64,000 bases of DNA from Jannaschia sp. W003 (GTDB taxonomy: Bacteria > Pseudomonadota > Alphaproteobacteria > Rhodobacterales > Rhodobacteraceae), in assembly GCF_025144335.1 (NCBI RefSeq), contig NZ_CP083539.1:2729501-2793500 (forward strand), in the 5' to 3' direction. Below, piece by piece: positions 17,557 through 27,540 of this stretch; positions within the stretch are counted from its first letter, which is position 1, and every line of letters begins with the position of its first letter. Made by a program: the position numbers and the translations under genes. The notes beneath the pieces are model-generated. The model worked only from the letters and a program-made list of their open reading frames with translations. It did no database searches and was not told the DNA's origin.

Positions 17557-18608
17557 GGCGCAGGCGGCTGCTTCAGATGCTCGGCCTCGGCGCGGCGGCG
17601 GGTGCCGCTGCCGGCACCGCGGGCTGCGCCGTGCAGCCGCGGGGCGCGAACCCCTACTACGACGGGCCGGTCTCCGACCACTTCGACGGCCTGCGCTTCT
17701 TCAATCCGGGCGGCGAGAGCACCGAGCGCGACCTCGGCGCCATCCTGCGCTGGCAGTTCGGCGGGAACCGCGCCCGTTGGCCCGATGCGGTGGCGGTCGA
17801 CGCCGTGCGCCCCGCCGCCGCCGTGGACGACCTGCGCGTCATCATGGTCGGGCACGCCACGCTGCTGATCCAGGTGGCAGGGCGCAACATCTTGACCGAC
17901 CCGGTCTGGTCGCGCCGCGTCTCGCCCGTCTCCTTCGCCGGCCCCGCCCGCGTCACCGCGCCCGGCATCGCCTTCGCGGACCTGCCGCGCATCGATGCGG
18001 TGCTGCTGAGCCACAACCACTACGACCACCTCGACGTGGACACGCTGGCGCGCCTCCACGCGGCCTACGGGATGCCGATCCTGACCACGCTGGGCAACGA
18101 CGCCATCGTGCGCGAGGCTGTGCCGGACGCCGACCTGCGCGTGGGCGACTGGGGCGACGCGCTCGAGGCGGCGGGCTTTCGCGTGCTGGTCCGGCCCTGC
18201 CACCACTGGTCGGCGCGGGGCACGCGCGACCGGCGCATGGCGCTCTGGGCGGCCTTCGTGGTCGAGACGCCGCGGGGCCGCATCCTCCACATCGGCGACA
18301 CCGGCTGGCACGACGGGCGCCCCTATCGCGGGCTGGGGCCGCTGCGCCTCGCGGTGCTGCCCATCGGCGCCTACAAGCCGCGCTGGTTCATGCGCGCCCA
18401 GCACCAGAACCCCGAGGAGGCCGTGCGCGGCCTGCTCGAATGCGGCGCGGCCCACGCGGTCGGCCACCACTGGGGCACGTTCCAGCTGACCGACGAGCCC
18501 CGCGAGGAGCCGCCCGCCAAGCTGCGCGAGGCCCTGGCGCAGCACGGGGTGGCCGAGGAGCGCTTCCGCGCGCTCGCCCCCGGCGCGTGGTGGGACGTGC
18601 CGGCCTGA
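17553..18608 (+). CDS. Metallo-beta-lactamase-fold hydrolase (NAPE-PLD/UlaG-like) with twin-arginine lipoprotein signal
   Basis: A 351-residue protein starting at a GTG that overlaps DUF2478. The first 25 residues ([16 protein letters not shown]...GTAGC) look like a twin-arginine signal with a lipobox cysteine at 25, suggesting a membrane-anchored periplasmic protein. The metal motif is HNHYDHLD (154-161), preceded by [10 protein letters not shown], with later ligands in [10 protein letters not shown] and [15 protein letters not shown]. This pattern fits the COG2220 group that includes N-acyl phosphatidylethanolamine phospholipase D. Substrate is unknown. The frame is open upstream through the DUF2478 region and is disregarded there. 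Confidence 0.82.
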   Translation: MRRRRLLQMLGLGAAAGAAAGTAGCAVQPRGANPYYDGPVSDHFDGLRFFNPGGESTERDLGAILRWQFGGNRARWPDAVAVDAVRPAAAVDDLRVIMVGHATLLIQVAGRNILTDPVWSRRVSPVSFAGPARVTAPGIAFADLPRIDAVLLSHNHYDHLDVDTLARLHAAYGMPILTTLGNDAIVREAVPDADLRVGDWGDALEAAGFRVLVRPCHHWSARGTRDRRMALWAAFVVETPRGRILHIGDTGWHDGRPYRGLGPLRLAVLPIGAYKPRWFMRAQHQNPEEAVRGLLECGAAHAVGHHWGTFQLTDEPREEPPAKLREALAQHGVAEERFRALAPGAWWDVPA

Positions 18609-18652
18609 GCCGACCGCTGGACGCCCCCCGCCCCGCCCGCTACGCCGCACCG

Positions 18653-19276
<624 letters not shown>

Positions 19277-19301
19277 GCGGACGGGGCATTCGTCGCGGAC
19301 T

Positions 19302-19402
19302 GCGCCCCGGCCTCGCGCCGGAGCCTCGGGTGGCCTTCGTCGCGCGCCGTCCGAACGCGAAGCGCCTGTGGAACGCGGAGGCCCCGGCGCGAGGCCGGGG
19401 CG
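19302..19402. repeat. Family 3 intergenic repeat inside the ccm operon
   Basis: One unit begins GCGCCCCGGCCTCGCG and ends in the hairpin GGCCCCGGCGCGAGGCC-GGGGCG. It lies between ccmA and ccmB, where related operons are usually tightly packed, and the last 20 bases are nearly identical to both copies at 54.1-54.4 kb. Confidence 0.6.
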
Positions 19403-19430
19403 TGCGTTGCCGACGACCGGAGCGCATATC

Positions 19431-20087
19431 ATGCTAGCCTTGCTCCTGCGCGACCTGCGCCTCGCCCTGCGCTCCGGCGGGGGCTTCGGGCTGGGACTCG
19501 TGTTCTTCGCCCTGTTCGCCACCCTCGCGGCCCTCGGCGCGGGGCCGTCGGAGCGCGTTCTGGCCCCCCTCGCCCCCGGCGCGCTCTGGCTCGGCGCGCT
19601 GCTCGCCTGCCTCCTGAGCCTCGACCGCCTGTTCGCGCTCGACCTCGAGGACGGCTCGCTCGAGGCGCTGATCGTCGCTCCCCTGCCCGCCGAGGCGGTG
19701 GCGGCGGCCAAGGCGCTCGCGCACTGGATCGCGACCGGCCTGCCGCTGGTCGCCGCCTCGCCCGCCCTCGCGCTCGTGCTCTACCTACCTGCGCCCGCCG
19801 TGCCGTGGCTGGTCGCCTCACTCCTGCTCGGCACGCCCGCGCTGTCGGCCATCGGGACCTTCGGCGCCGCCCTCACGGTGGGGCTGAAGCGCGGGACGCT
19901 CCTGCTCGGGCTGCTCGTGCTGCCGCTCTACATCCCCACGCTCGTGTTCGGCGCCGAGACCGTGCGGCGGGCGGCGGCGGGGCTGGACCCGTCCACCCCC
20001 CTCGCCCTGCTGGCGGCGATCACCCTGGGGTCGGCGGCGCTGCTGCCCTTCGCCGCCGCCGCCGCGCTGCGCGTCGCCCTGCGCTGA
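19431..20087 (+). CDS. ccmB: Heme exporter permease CcmB
   Basis: A 218-residue inner-membrane protein with about six transmembrane segments, partner of CcmA. It starts LLLRDLRLALRSGGGFGLGLVFF, and has LALDLEDGSLEALIVAPLPAEAVAAAKALAHW and LPLYIPTLVFGAETVRRAAAG, as in other CcmB proteins. CCGGAG lies 10 bases before the ATG. Confidence 0.92.
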   Translation: MLALLLRDLRLALRSGGGFGLGLVFFALFATLAALGAGPSERVLAPLAPGALWLGALLACLLSLDRLFALDLEDGSLEALIVAPLPAEAVAAAKALAHWIATGLPLVAASPALALVLYLPAPAVPWLVASLLLGTPALSAIGTFGAALTVGLKRGTLLLGLLVLPLYIPTLVFGAETVRRAAAGLDPSTPLALLAAITLGSAALLPFAAAAALRVALR

Positions 20088-20153
20088 CGGCGCGGCGCCG
20101 GGTCGCGCCACGGTGACTTGGCAACCGCCCGCGCGCGCCGTAACCCCTCGCCC

Positions 20154-20882
20154 ATGTCGATCTGGGAATGGGCCAATCCGCGCCGCTTCATGGCGCTCTC
20201 CGGCGCGGTCTTGCCGTGGGCCTGGGGGCTGGCCGCCCTGCTGACGGGCGCGGGCCTCGTGTGGGGCTTCGGCTTCACGCCCGAGGACTACCGCATGGGC
20301 CACTCGGTCAAGATAATCTACGTGCACGTCCCCACCGCCTTCGTCGCCATCAACGCGTGGTTCGCGATGCTGGTCGCCTCCGTCATCTGGCTGGTGCGCC
20401 GCCACCACGTCTCCGCATTGGTGGCCCGCGCCGCCGCGCCCGTGGGGCTGGTGATGTGCGCCGCCGCGATCGCCACCGGGGCGATCTGGGGCAAGCCCAT
20501 GTGGGGCACCTACTGGGCGTGGGACCCGCGGCTGACGTCGTTCCTGATCCTCCTCTTCTTCTACGCCGGCTACATCGCGCTGTGGGAGGCCGTGGAGTCC
20601 CCCGATGCGGCAGCCGACCTCACCAGCGTCCTGTGCCTCGTGGGCACGGTGTTCGCGGTGCTCTCGCGTTATGCCGCCAACTTCTGGAACCAGGGGCTGC
20701 ACCAGGGCGCCTCGCTCTCGCTCGACGCCGAGGAGAACGTGGCGGACGTGTTCTGGCAGCCCCTCGTGCTGACCCTCGCAGGCTTCGTCGCGCTGTTCCT
20801 GGCCCTCGTGCTCCTGCGCACCCGCACCGAGATCCGCCGCCGCCGGGTCCACGCCATCGCCGCCAGGGCGCGCCTCGCGTGA
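20154..20882 (+). CDS. ccmC: Heme lyase CcmC
   Basis: A 242-residue, six-helix heme-handling protein that loads heme on CcmE. The tryptophan-rich WGTYWAWDPRLTS motif (117-129) is complete, and flanking histidines are visible (His58 in YVHVPTAF and the one in NQGLHQGASLS). The start at 20154 (MSIWEWANPRRF) matches the family; a TTG 36 bases upstream is in frame but adds unrelated residues. The ccmD start overlaps its stop. Confidence 0.94.
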   Translation: MSIWEWANPRRFMALSGAVLPWAWGLAALLTGAGLVWGFGFTPEDYRMGHSVKIIYVHVPTAFVAINAWFAMLVASVIWLVRRHHVSALVARAAAPVGLVMCAAAIATGAIWGKPMWGTYWAWDPRLTSFLILLFFYAGYIALWEAVESPDAAADLTSVLCLVGTVFAVLSRYAANFWNQGLHQGASLSLDAEENVADVFWQPLVLTLAGFVALFLALVLLRTRTEIRRRRVHAIAARARLA

Positions 20883-21022
20883 TGGACCTGGGCAAGTACG
20901 CCGGCGACGTCCTGCTCGCCTACGGCGTGACCGCGCTGCTGGTGGGCGGGCTGGTGCTGCGCTCCGCGCTCGCCGCGCGCGCCCTGCGCCGCCGCCTGGA
21001 GGAGGCCGAACGTGACCGCTAG
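20882..21022 (+). CDS. ccmD: Heme exporter small membrane protein CcmD
   Basis: A 46-residue protein with one transmembrane helix (about residues 11-32, LLAYGVTALLVGGLVLRSAL) followed by an arginine-rich cytoplasmic tail. This is the CcmD pattern; it helps release holo-CcmE from CcmC. Its ATG overlaps the ccmC stop by one base and its 3' end overlaps ccmG by 11 bases. Confidence 0.88.
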   Translation: MDLGKYAGDVLLAYGVTALLVGGLVLRSALAARALRRRLEEAERDR

Positions 21023-21539
21023 GTGGCTCGCCCTGATCCCGGTCGCCCTGTTCGCCGCGCTCGCGGGGTTCTTCCTGTCGGGCCTCCTGCGCGACGATCC
21101 CGACACGCTCCAGTCGGTGATGGTGGGCCGCGAGGCGCCGCCGCTGCAACTGACCGAGCTGCCCGGCAAGCTCCCCCTCACCGACGCCGCCTTGCGTGAC
21201 GGCGAGGTGAAGCTCGTGAACTTCTGGGCCTCGTGGTGCGTGCCCTGCCGCGCCGAGCACGCGCAGCTGGAGGCCCTGGCCGAGACCGTTCCGGTCTACG
21301 GCGTGAACTACAAGGACACGCCCGGCCCCGCCCTCGCCTTCCTGGAGGAGCTGGGCGACCCCTTCGCCGCCCTCGGCGCCGACGCGGGCCGCACGGGGCT
21401 GGACTGGGGCCTCTACGGCGTGCCCGAGACCTTCGTGATCGACGGCGACGGCGTGGTGCGCCTGCGCTTCGCCGGGCCGATCACGCGCTCGGCGATGGCG
21501 GACACGATCCTTCCGGCGGTGGAGGCGGCGCGGGAGTAG
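21012..21539 (+). CDS. ccmG: Thiol:disulfide interchange protein CcmG (DsbE)
   Basis: A 175-residue periplasmic thioredoxin tethered by an N-terminal helix (about 5-24). The active site is WCVPC (Cys76, Cys79) within VNFWASWCVPCRAE, and YGVNYKDTPGPALAFLEELGDPF plus GVPETFVIDGDGVV are typical DsbE segments. It keeps apocytochrome c or CcmH cysteines reduced. A GTG start at 21012 overlaps ccmD. It ends the ccmABCDG run; ccmE, ccmF and ccmH lie 30 kb or more away. Confidence 0.93.
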   Translation: MTARWLALIPVALFAALAGFFLSGLLRDDPDTLQSVMVGREAPPLQLTELPGKLPLTDAALRDGEVKLVNFWASWCVPCRAEHAQLEALAETVPVYGVNYKDTPGPALAFLEELGDPFAALGADAGRTGLDWGLYGVPETFVIDGDGVVRLRFAGPITRSAMADTILPAVEAARE

Positions 21540-21673
21540 GCGCGGGGCGGGTTCGCTCCGTGCCGGAGGTCATGGCCCGATTGCGCAGCGAGGTCCCGGA
21601 TCGAGTCCGGGGCGTGTCGTGCACCGGGCGGGCGCGTGCCGGGTCGCAGGCGACCCGGCTGGCTCCGCTGCCC

Positions 21674-22636
21674 CTAGTGCGCCCCTGCCTCCTTGCCGCG
21701 CCCCGGCAAGAGTCCCACCAGCGGGATGATCAGCAGCCCCAGCGCCACGCCGAGAACGCCGTCCATCGCTGCGGTGGCCGCCCACTCCAGCAGCCCGGCG
21801 GCCGACGGCACCGCCTCGGCGACCGCGACGGCCGCGTGGTGGATGGTGTCGTAGGGCCACGTCCAGCCCATCTCCGCCAGCGCGTGGACCACGATGTTGC
21901 CGCCCACCCAGAGCATCGCCGCCGTGCCGACGATGGTCAGCGCCTTCATGAAGCCCGGCATCCCCCGGACCACGGCCCGGCCCAGACGCCGCCCGAACGC
22001 GGTGCGCCCGGTCTCGGCGAGGTGGAGCCCCACGTCGTCCGCCTTCACGATCAGCGCGACCGCCCCGTAGACGGCGGCGGTGATGACCACCGCGATCAGC
22101 GCGAGAACGGCGGCCTGCATCACCCAGCCCGCGGTGGCGTCGGTCTGCGACAGCGCGATGGTCATGATCTCGGCCGAGAGGATGAAGTCGGTCTTGATGG
22201 CGCCCTTCACGCGCTGCTCCTCGAGGTGCGCCTGCTCGGGCGCGGTCAGCTCGGGGTTCTTGATCGCGGCGTGGCTCTCCTCGTGTGTGAGGGCGTGCCA
22301 TATCTTTTCCGCACCCTCGTAGCACAGGTACAGCCCGCCGAGGATCAGCAGCGGCGGGATCGCCCAGGGCGCGAACTGGCCCAGGAGGAGGGCCACGGGC
22401 AGCAGGATCACCAGCTTGTTGAAGGCCGACGCGCGGGCGATGCGCCAGACGATGGGAAGCTCGCGCGCCGCGGCCAGCCCGTGCACGTATTTCGGCGTCA
22501 CCGCGGCGTCGTCGATCACCGCGCCGGCGGCCTTGGCCCCCGCCTTCGTCGCCTGCCCCACGATGTCGTCGAGGCTCGTGGAGGCCACCTTGGCGATCGC
22601 CGCCACGTCGTCCAGCAGCGCCAGCAGTCCGCTCAT
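21674..22636 (-). CDS. DUF808 (YedI-type) inner-membrane protein
   Basis: A 320-residue protein matching DUF808: MSGLLALLDDVAAIAKVASTSLDD, AGAVIDDAAVTPKYVHG, ELPIVWRIARASAFNKLVIL, LGGLYLCYEGAEK, a TDFILSAEIMTIALSQ segment and LLIIPLVGLLPGRGK at the end. About six to eight membrane segments. Function in the family is unknown. AAGGGAA precedes the ATG. The 134 bases on its 3' side, towards ccmG, contain a truncated family 3 repeat (21579-21614). Confidence 0.88.
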   Translation of the reverse strand: MSGLLALLDDVAAIAKVASTSLDDIVGQATKAGAKAAGAVIDDAAVTPKYVHGLAAARELPIVWRIARASAFNKLVILLPVALLLGQFAPWAIPPLLILGGLYLCYEGAEKIWHALTHEESHAAIKNPELTAPEQAHLEEQRVKGAIKTDFILSAEIMTIALSQTDATAGWVMQAAVLALIAVVITAAVYGAVALIVKADDVGLHLAETGRTAFGRRLGRAVVRGMPGFMKALTIVGTAAMLWVGGNIVVHALAEMGWTWPYDTIHHAAVAVAEAVPSAAGLLEWAATAAMDGVLGVALGLLIIPLVGLLPGRGKEAGAH

Positions 22637-22728
22637 GCCGTTCCCTTCCGTCTTGCCCGGCCACCATCGGAGGCCGCATCCTCCGCGTCAACGCGCTCCG
22701 GCGGGCGCGGTTGCGGCGGAGGGCGGCC

Positions 22729-23481
22729 ATGGACGGCATCGCGGGACGGCGGGCGGTGGTGACGGGCGGGGCGCGCGGCATCGGCGCGGCCACGTGCAAG
22801 GCGCTGGCGGAGGCGGGCGCGGAGGTGATCCTGTGCGACCTCGACCCCGCGGGCGAGGCCGCAGCTGGGGCGATCGGCGCGGCCTTCCACCGCCTCGACG
22901 TGACGCGCGAGGCCGGCTGGGAGGCCCTGCGCGACGCCTATCCCGCGTGGGACATCCTGGTGAACAACGCCGGCATCGCCGCCGCCGGCCCGCGGGCGCA
23001 GGATCCGGGCAGCGTCTCGCTCGATGACTGGCGGGCGGTGATGGCGGTGAACCTCGACGGCGCGATGCTGGGCTGCCGCGAAGCCTTGCGCGCGATGGCG
23101 GGGGGCGGCGCGATCGTCAACGTCGCCTCGCGCTCCGCCCATGTGGGCGTGCCCGGCGCCCCGGCCTACGCCGCATCGAAGGCGGCGCTCCTCTCGCTCA
23201 CCCGTTCGGTCGCGCTGCACTGCGCCGCCCACCGCCTGCCGATCCGCTGCAACGCGGTGTCGCCCGGCGCCACCCGCACGCCGATCTGGGCGCCGATGCT
23301 GGATGCCGGCGCGGACGAGGCCGCCCTGGTGGCGGACGTGCCCCTGCGCCGCTTCGCCGAGGCTGGGGAGATCGCCCGCACGGTGCTCTTCCTCGCCTCG
23401 GGAGCGGCGAGCTACCTGACCGGTGCCGAGATCGCCGCCGACGGCGGGCTGTCGGCGGGACCGCTGCCGCCCGGAGGCTGA
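22729..23481 (+). CDS. Short-chain dehydrogenase/reductase
   Basis: A 250-residue classical SDR. The NAD(P) site TGGARGIG is near residue 13, NNAGIAAAG near 80, and the catalytic YAASK follows an NVASRSA serine. Asp in CDLD at the end of the second strand suggests NAD(H) preference. The ATG at 22729 has GGAGGG upstream; a TTG 18 bases earlier is in frame but not preferred. The substrate cannot be assigned. Confidence 0.85.
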   Translation: MDGIAGRRAVVTGGARGIGAATCKALAEAGAEVILCDLDPAGEAAAGAIGAAFHRLDVTREAGWEALRDAYPAWDILVNNAGIAAAGPRAQDPGSVSLDDWRAVMAVNLDGAMLGCREALRAMAGGGAIVNVASRSAHVGVPGAPAYAASKAALLSLTRSVALHCAAHRLPIRCNAVSPGATRTPIWAPMLDAGADEAALVADVPLRRFAEAGEIARTVLFLASGAASYLTGAEIAADGGLSAGPLPPGG

Positions 23482-23524
23482 GGGGGGCTGGGCAAGCCGC
23501 CGCCCCCCTGCCAGAAGCGCGGCC

Positions 23525-23668
23525 ATGACCAACCTCGTGGCCGCCACGCTCGCCGTTCTGCTGCTCTGCTGCGTCGCCGCCGACGGGCTGTGGGCCGACT
23601 GGGCGCTGGCCGAGTTCGCGGGAAGGCAGATGATCCGCCTCACCGAGTGGATGGCCTTCTGGCGGTGA
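23525..23668 (+). CDS. Small membrane protein upstream of gap (unknown function)
   Basis: A 47-residue reading frame with one hydrophobic helix (about 4-20, LVAATLAVLLLCCVAAD), then WADWALAEFAGRQMIRLTEWMAFWR. The aromatic C-terminus and the location before gap recall short conserved proteins seen next to gap in other Rhodobacterales, by memory only. No strong ribosome-binding site is visible. It might be a real microprotein; coding status is not proven. Confidence 0.55.
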   Translation: MTNLVAATLAVLLLCCVAADGLWADWALAEFAGRQMIRLTEWMAFWR

Positions 23669-23760
23669 GGCCCCGCCCTGTTGAGACGCCCCCCGCCCCA
23701 TGCTACCCGCGCCCGTGACGCGGCGGAGCCTCTCCGCCGGCAACCGACCCGGAGGATTTC

Positions 23761-24771
23761 ATGGTCAAGGTGGCGATCAACGGCTTCGGCCGCATCGGGC
23801 GCAACGTTCTGCGCGGCATCATCGAGTCGGGGCGCACCGACATCGAGGTGGTGGCGATCAACGACCTCGGCCCTGTCGAGACCAACGCGCACCTCCTGCG
23901 CTACGACAGCGTCCACGGCCGCTTCCCGGCCACCGTGACCACGGGCGAGGACACCATCGACGTCGGCCGCGGCCCTATGAAGGTCACCGCGATCCGCAAC
24001 CCCGCCGACCTGCCTTGGAGCGACGTCGACGTGGTGATGGAATGCACCGGCATCTTCACCTCCAAGGAGGCCTGCCAGGCGCACCTGGAGAACGGCTCCA
24101 AGCGGGTGCTGATCTCGGCGCCGATGGCGAAGGCCACGAAGGCCGACCGCACCATCGTCTACGGCGTGAACCACGACACACTTACGGCCGAGGATCTCGT
24201 CGTCTCGAACGCGTCCTGCACCACGAATTGCCTCTCGCCCGTCGCCTACGTGCTGAACGAGACCATCGGCATCGAGCGCGGGTTCATGACCACGATCCAC
24301 TCCTACACCGGCGACCAGCCCACGCTGGACACGATGCACAAGGACCTCTACCGCGCCCGCGCCGCGGCCCTGTCGATGATCCCGACCTCGACGGGCGCCG
24401 CCAAGGCCGTGGGCCTCGTGCTGCCCGAGCTCGACGGCAAGCTCGACGGCGTGGCGATCCGCGTGCCCACGCCGAACGTCTCGGTGGTGGACCTGACCTT
24501 CACCGCCTCGCGCGACACCTCGGTCGAGGAGATCAACGCGGCGATCCGCGAGGCCGCCGACGGCAAGCTCAAGGGCGTGCTGGGCTACACCGACGAGCCG
24601 CTGGTGTCCTCGGACTTCAACCACGACCCGCACTCGTCGATCTTCCACATGGACCAGACCAAGGTGATGGAAGGCGGCAAGATGTGCCGCATCCTGACCT
24701 GGTACGACAACGAGTGGGGCTTCTCGAACCGCATGGCCGACACCGCGGTGGCCATGGGCAAGCTCATCTGA
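23761..24771 (+). CDS. gap: Glyceraldehyde-3-phosphate dehydrogenase
   Basis: A 336-residue enzyme oxidising glyceraldehyde 3-phosphate to 1,3-bisphosphoglycerate. The nucleotide fold [10 protein letters not shown], the active-site SNASCTTNC with Cys153, and His180 ([11 protein letters not shown]) are present, as is [12 protein letters not shown] near the C-terminus. GGAGGATTTC precedes the ATG. A clear terminator follows, and pgk lies 81 bases on, so gap and pgk may be read separately. Confidence 0.97.
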   Translation: MVKVAINGFGRIGRNVLRGIIESGRTDIEVVAINDLGPVETNAHLLRYDSVHGRFPATVTTGEDTIDVGRGPMKVTAIRNPADLPWSDVDVVMECTGIFTSKEACQAHLENGSKRVLISAPMAKATKADRTIVYGVNHDTLTAEDLVVSNASCTTNCLSPVAYVLNETIGIERGFMTTIHSYTGDQPTLDTMHKDLYRARAAALSMIPTSTGAAKAVGLVLPELDGKLDGVAIRVPTPNVSVVDLTFTASRDTSVEEINAAIREAADGKLKGVLGYTDEPLVSSDFNHDPHSSIFHMDQTKVMEGGKMCRILTWYDNEWGFSNRMADTAVAMGKLI

Positions 24772-24778
24772 ACCTCGG

Positions 24779-24804
24779 AACGCCGCCCTCCGGGGCGGCG
24801 TTTT
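24779..24804 (+). terminator. Rho-independent terminator of gap
   Basis: Stem AACGCCGCC/GGCGGCGTT with loop CTCCGG, followed by TTCCC, starting 8 bases after the gap stop. Confidence 0.8.
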
Positions 24805-24852
24805 CCCATCCACATGTAAGGGGCGGCCGCGCGCCGCCGGGGGAGACGGGCC

Positions 24853-26052
24853 ATGCGCTTCAAGACCATCGACGACATGACGGCGGCGGGGATGCTGGAC
24901 GGTAAGGTCGTGCTCGCCCGCGTCGATCTGAACGTCCCCGTGGAGGACGGCCGCGTCACCGACCGCACCCGCATGGAGCGGATCGTGCCCACCGTGCGCG
25001 ACCTGCGCGCCGCCGGTGCCAAGGTGGTGCTGCTCGCCCACTTCGGCCGCCCCAAGGGCGAGGTGAACGAGGCGATGTCGCTCCGGCAGGTGCTCCCGGC
25101 CCTGCGCGAGGTGCTGGGCACGGACGTCGCCTTCGCCGACGGCGACTACACCGACAGCGTGAAGGCCCTGCCCCCGGGCGGCGTGATCCTGTTCGAGAAC
25201 GTGCGCTTCAATCCCGGCGAGGAGCGGAACGACGGGGGCTTCGCCAAGCGCCTCGCTTCCGTGGGCGACCTCTACTGCAACGACGCCTTCTCCGCCGCCC
25301 ACCGCGCCCACGCCACCACCGAGAAGCTGGCCCACCTCCTGCCCGCCTTCGCCGGCCGCGCCATGCAGGCGGAGCTGGAGGCGCTGGGCAAGGCGCTGGG
25401 CGATCCGCAGCCCCCCGTCGCCGCCGTGGTGGGCGGCGCCAAGGTCTCCACCAAGCTGGAGCTGCTCGGCAACCTCGTGGAGCGGGTCCAGCACCTCGTG
25501 ATCGGCGGCGGCATGGCCAACACGTTCCTGGCCGCGCAAGGAATCGACGTGGCCAAGTCGCTCTGCGAGCACGACCTCCTGGACACCGCGCGCGAGATCG
25601 CTGCGAAGGCGGAAGGCGCCGGCTGCACGATCCTCCTGCCCCGCGACGTGGTGGTGGCCGAGGAGTTCCGAGCGAACCCGCCCACCCGCACCGTCGCGGT
25701 GGAGGACGTGCCCGCGGGCTGGATGATCCTCGACGCCGGCCCGGACTCGGTGGCCCACGTCCGGCAGGTCCTTTCGGGATGCGCCACGCTGGTCTGGAAC
25801 GGCCCGCTCGGCGCCTTCGAGATGGCGCCCTTCGACGCCGCCACGACCCAGGCGGCGCAGCACGCGGCCGAGCTGACCCGCGCCGGCAAGCTGGTCTCCG
25901 TCGCGGGCGGCGGCGACACCGTGGCCGCGCTCAACAAGGCGGGCGTCGCGGACGACTTCACCTACATTTCCACCGCCGGGGGCGCGTTCCTGGAATGGAT
26001 GGAGGGCAAGACCCTGCCCGGGGTCGCGGCCCTGGAATCCGCGGCGGGCTGA
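24853..26052 (+). CDS. pgk: Phosphoglycerate kinase
   Basis: A 399-residue kinase of normal length, making ATP and 3-phosphoglycerate. N-domain substrate motifs [13 protein letters not shown] and [23 protein letters not shown], the hinge [10 protein letters not shown] and the C-domain nucleotide motifs [10 protein letters not shown] and [13 protein letters not shown] are all present. It lies between gap and the aldolase, giving a lower-glycolysis block. Confidence 0.97.
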   Translation: MRFKTIDDMTAAGMLDGKVVLARVDLNVPVEDGRVTDRTRMERIVPTVRDLRAAGAKVVLLAHFGRPKGEVNEAMSLRQVLPALREVLGTDVAFADGDYTDSVKALPPGGVILFENVRFNPGEERNDGGFAKRLASVGDLYCNDAFSAAHRAHATTEKLAHLLPAFAGRAMQAELEALGKALGDPQPPVAAVVGGAKVSTKLELLGNLVERVQHLVIGGGMANTFLAAQGIDVAKSLCEHDLLDTAREIAAKAEGAGCTILLPRDVVVAEEFRANPPTRTVAVEDVPAGWMILDAGPDSVAHVRQVLSGCATLVWNGPLGAFEMAPFDAATTQAAQHAAELTRAGKLVSVAGGGDTVAALNKAGVADDFTYISTAGGAFLEWMEGKTLPGVAALESAAG

Positions 26053-26156
26053 CCGCGGACCGGGGACGCGGTGCGGGGGGTTAGCGCTCGCACCGTGTTG
26101 CCCTGCCCTTCCCCCTTGCCTAGCAAGTGCCTGACATTCCCGGGGAGGACACCGAC

Positions 26157-27053
26157 ATGCCGAACAGCGAACAGGCCCGCAAGATCGCCGAGGGCCAGGG
26201 CTTCATCGCCGCGCTCGACCAGTCGGGCGGCTCGACCCCGAAGGTTCTGCGCAACTACGGCGTGGCCGAGGACCAGTACGACGGCGACGACGAGATGTTC
26301 GACCGCATGCACGCCATGCGCGAGCGGATCGTCACCTCCGAGGCCTTCGGCGGCGGCCGCGTCATCGGCGCCATCCTGTTCGAGCAGACCTTGGGCCGCA
26401 CCTTCGGCGGCAAGCCCGCCGCCAGCTATCTCTGGGACACCAAGCGCGTGGTGCCGTTCCTTAAGATCGACAAGGGGCTGGCGGACGAGGACGGGGGCAT
26501 GCAGCTCATGAACCCGATCCCGGGTCTGGGCGAGACGCTGGAGCGGGCGCACGGCCTCGGCGTGTTCGGCACCAAGGAGCGCTCCGTGATCGGCCGCGCC
26601 GACGAGGCGGGCATCCGCAAGGTGGCCGCCCAGCAGTTCGAGGTGGGCCGCCAGGTCCTCGCCAACGACATGGTGCCGATCCTGGAGCCCGAGGTCTCGA
26701 TCTCGATTTCCGACAAGCGCGAGGCCGAGACCATGCTGCGCGACGCCCTGCTCGAAGGGCTGGAGGCGGTGCCCGAGGGGCAGCGGATCATGTTCAAGCT
26801 GACGCTGCCCGAGGAGGCGAACCTCTACGAGGGCCTCGTGGACCATCCGAAGGTGCTGGCCGTGGTGGCGCTCTCGGGCGGCTACAGCCAGGAGGAGGCG
26901 AACCGCCGCCTCGCGCAGAACCGCGGCATGATCGCGAGCTTCAGCCGCGCCCTCGCCGAGGGGCTGCGCGCCGACATGTCGGCCGAGGCGTTCGATTCGA
27001 AGCTGGATGCGACGATCCAGTCGATCCGCGACGCTTCGGTCGCAGGCCGCTGA
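26157..27053 (+). CDS. fda: Class I fructose-bisphosphate aldolase
   Basis: A 298-residue Schiff-base aldolase that splits fructose 1,6-bisphosphate. It begins with GFIAALDQSGGSTPKVLRNYG, carries VVPFLKIDKGLAD, VPILEPEVSI and the Schiff-base lysine in MFKLTLPEEANLYEG, and the phosphate-binding VVALSGGYSQEEAN. This is the bacterial/eukaryotic class I type. The ATG at 26157 has GGGGAGG upstream with ideal spacing; a GTG at 26127 is in frame but less likely. TTGCCC-N17-TAGCAA just upstream could be a weak promoter. Confidence 0.95.
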   Translation: MPNSEQARKIAEGQGFIAALDQSGGSTPKVLRNYGVAEDQYDGDDEMFDRMHAMRERIVTSEAFGGGRVIGAILFEQTLGRTFGGKPAASYLWDTKRVVPFLKIDKGLADEDGGMQLMNPIPGLGETLERAHGLGVFGTKERSVIGRADEAGIRKVAAQQFEVGRQVLANDMVPILEPEVSISISDKREAETMLRDALLEGLEAVPEGQRIMFKLTLPEEANLYEGLVDHPKVLAVVALSGGYSQEEANRRLAQNRGMIASFSRALAEGLRADMSAEAFDSKLDATIQSIRDASVAGR

Positions 27054-27128
27054 ATTCGGCGGCGGGGGGATTCACAGCCCCCCGCCCCCGTGCGAGGACT
27101 GGCGAAACGCCCAACGGAGAGGCGCGCC

Positions 27129-27425
27129 ATGAGCAGACGCAAGACACCCGGATACGGCTTCGTGCTGCCCCTCGGGATCATGACCTTCAGCGGCTACTTC
27201 GCCTTCGCCGCCGTGCAGGGCGAGGGCGGCGTGTTCCGCCGCGTGGAGCTGGAAGCGCAGCGCGTGGAGCTGGAGGCGGAGCTGGCGCTGCTCGACGCCC
27301 AGCGCACCGCGATGCGCGAGCGCACGCGCCGCCTTTCGGACGGCTATCTCGACCTCGACCTGCTCGACCAGCAGGCCCGCGCGGTGCTGGGGCTGGCCCG
27401 CGCCGACGAGATCATCGTCGAGTAG
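27129..27425 (+). CDS. FtsB/DivIC-like septum formation initiator
   Basis: A 98-residue bitopic protein: a transmembrane helix near residues 10-29, a periplasmic coiled coil rich in E/L/R (VELEAQRVELEAELALLDAQRTAMR) and a short C-terminal LDLDLLDQQARAVLGLARADE segment typical of the FtsB/DivIC family. These proteins link FtsQ and FtsL in the divisome. GGAGAGG precedes the ATG. Placement between aldolase and pdhA is common in alphaproteobacteria. Confidence 0.88.
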   Translation: MSRRKTPGYGFVLPLGIMTFSGYFAFAAVQGEGGVFRRVELEAQRVELEAELALLDAQRTAMRERTRRLSDGYLDLDLLDQQARAVLGLARADEIIVE

Positions 27426-27493
27426 CGCCCGTCGCATCGCGGGTATGCCCGAAACGGGATTGCACCCGCCCGCGGAACCCGGCACCCTGCGAC

Positions 27494-27511
27494 TAGTTCA
27501 ACGTTGAACTA
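27494..27511 (+). promoter_or_regulatory. Perfect 18-bp palindrome upstream of pdhA, probable operator
   Basis: TAGTTCAAC followed directly by GTTGAACTA, 29 bases before the pdhA ATG. The site is AT-rich compared with its surroundings and perfectly symmetrical, as for a dimeric HTH regulator such as a MarR- or GntR-type protein. The cognate regulator is not in the window. Confidence 0.7.
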
Positions 27512-27540
27512 CTGATCCGAACCGGGGAGGAACGGACCGC

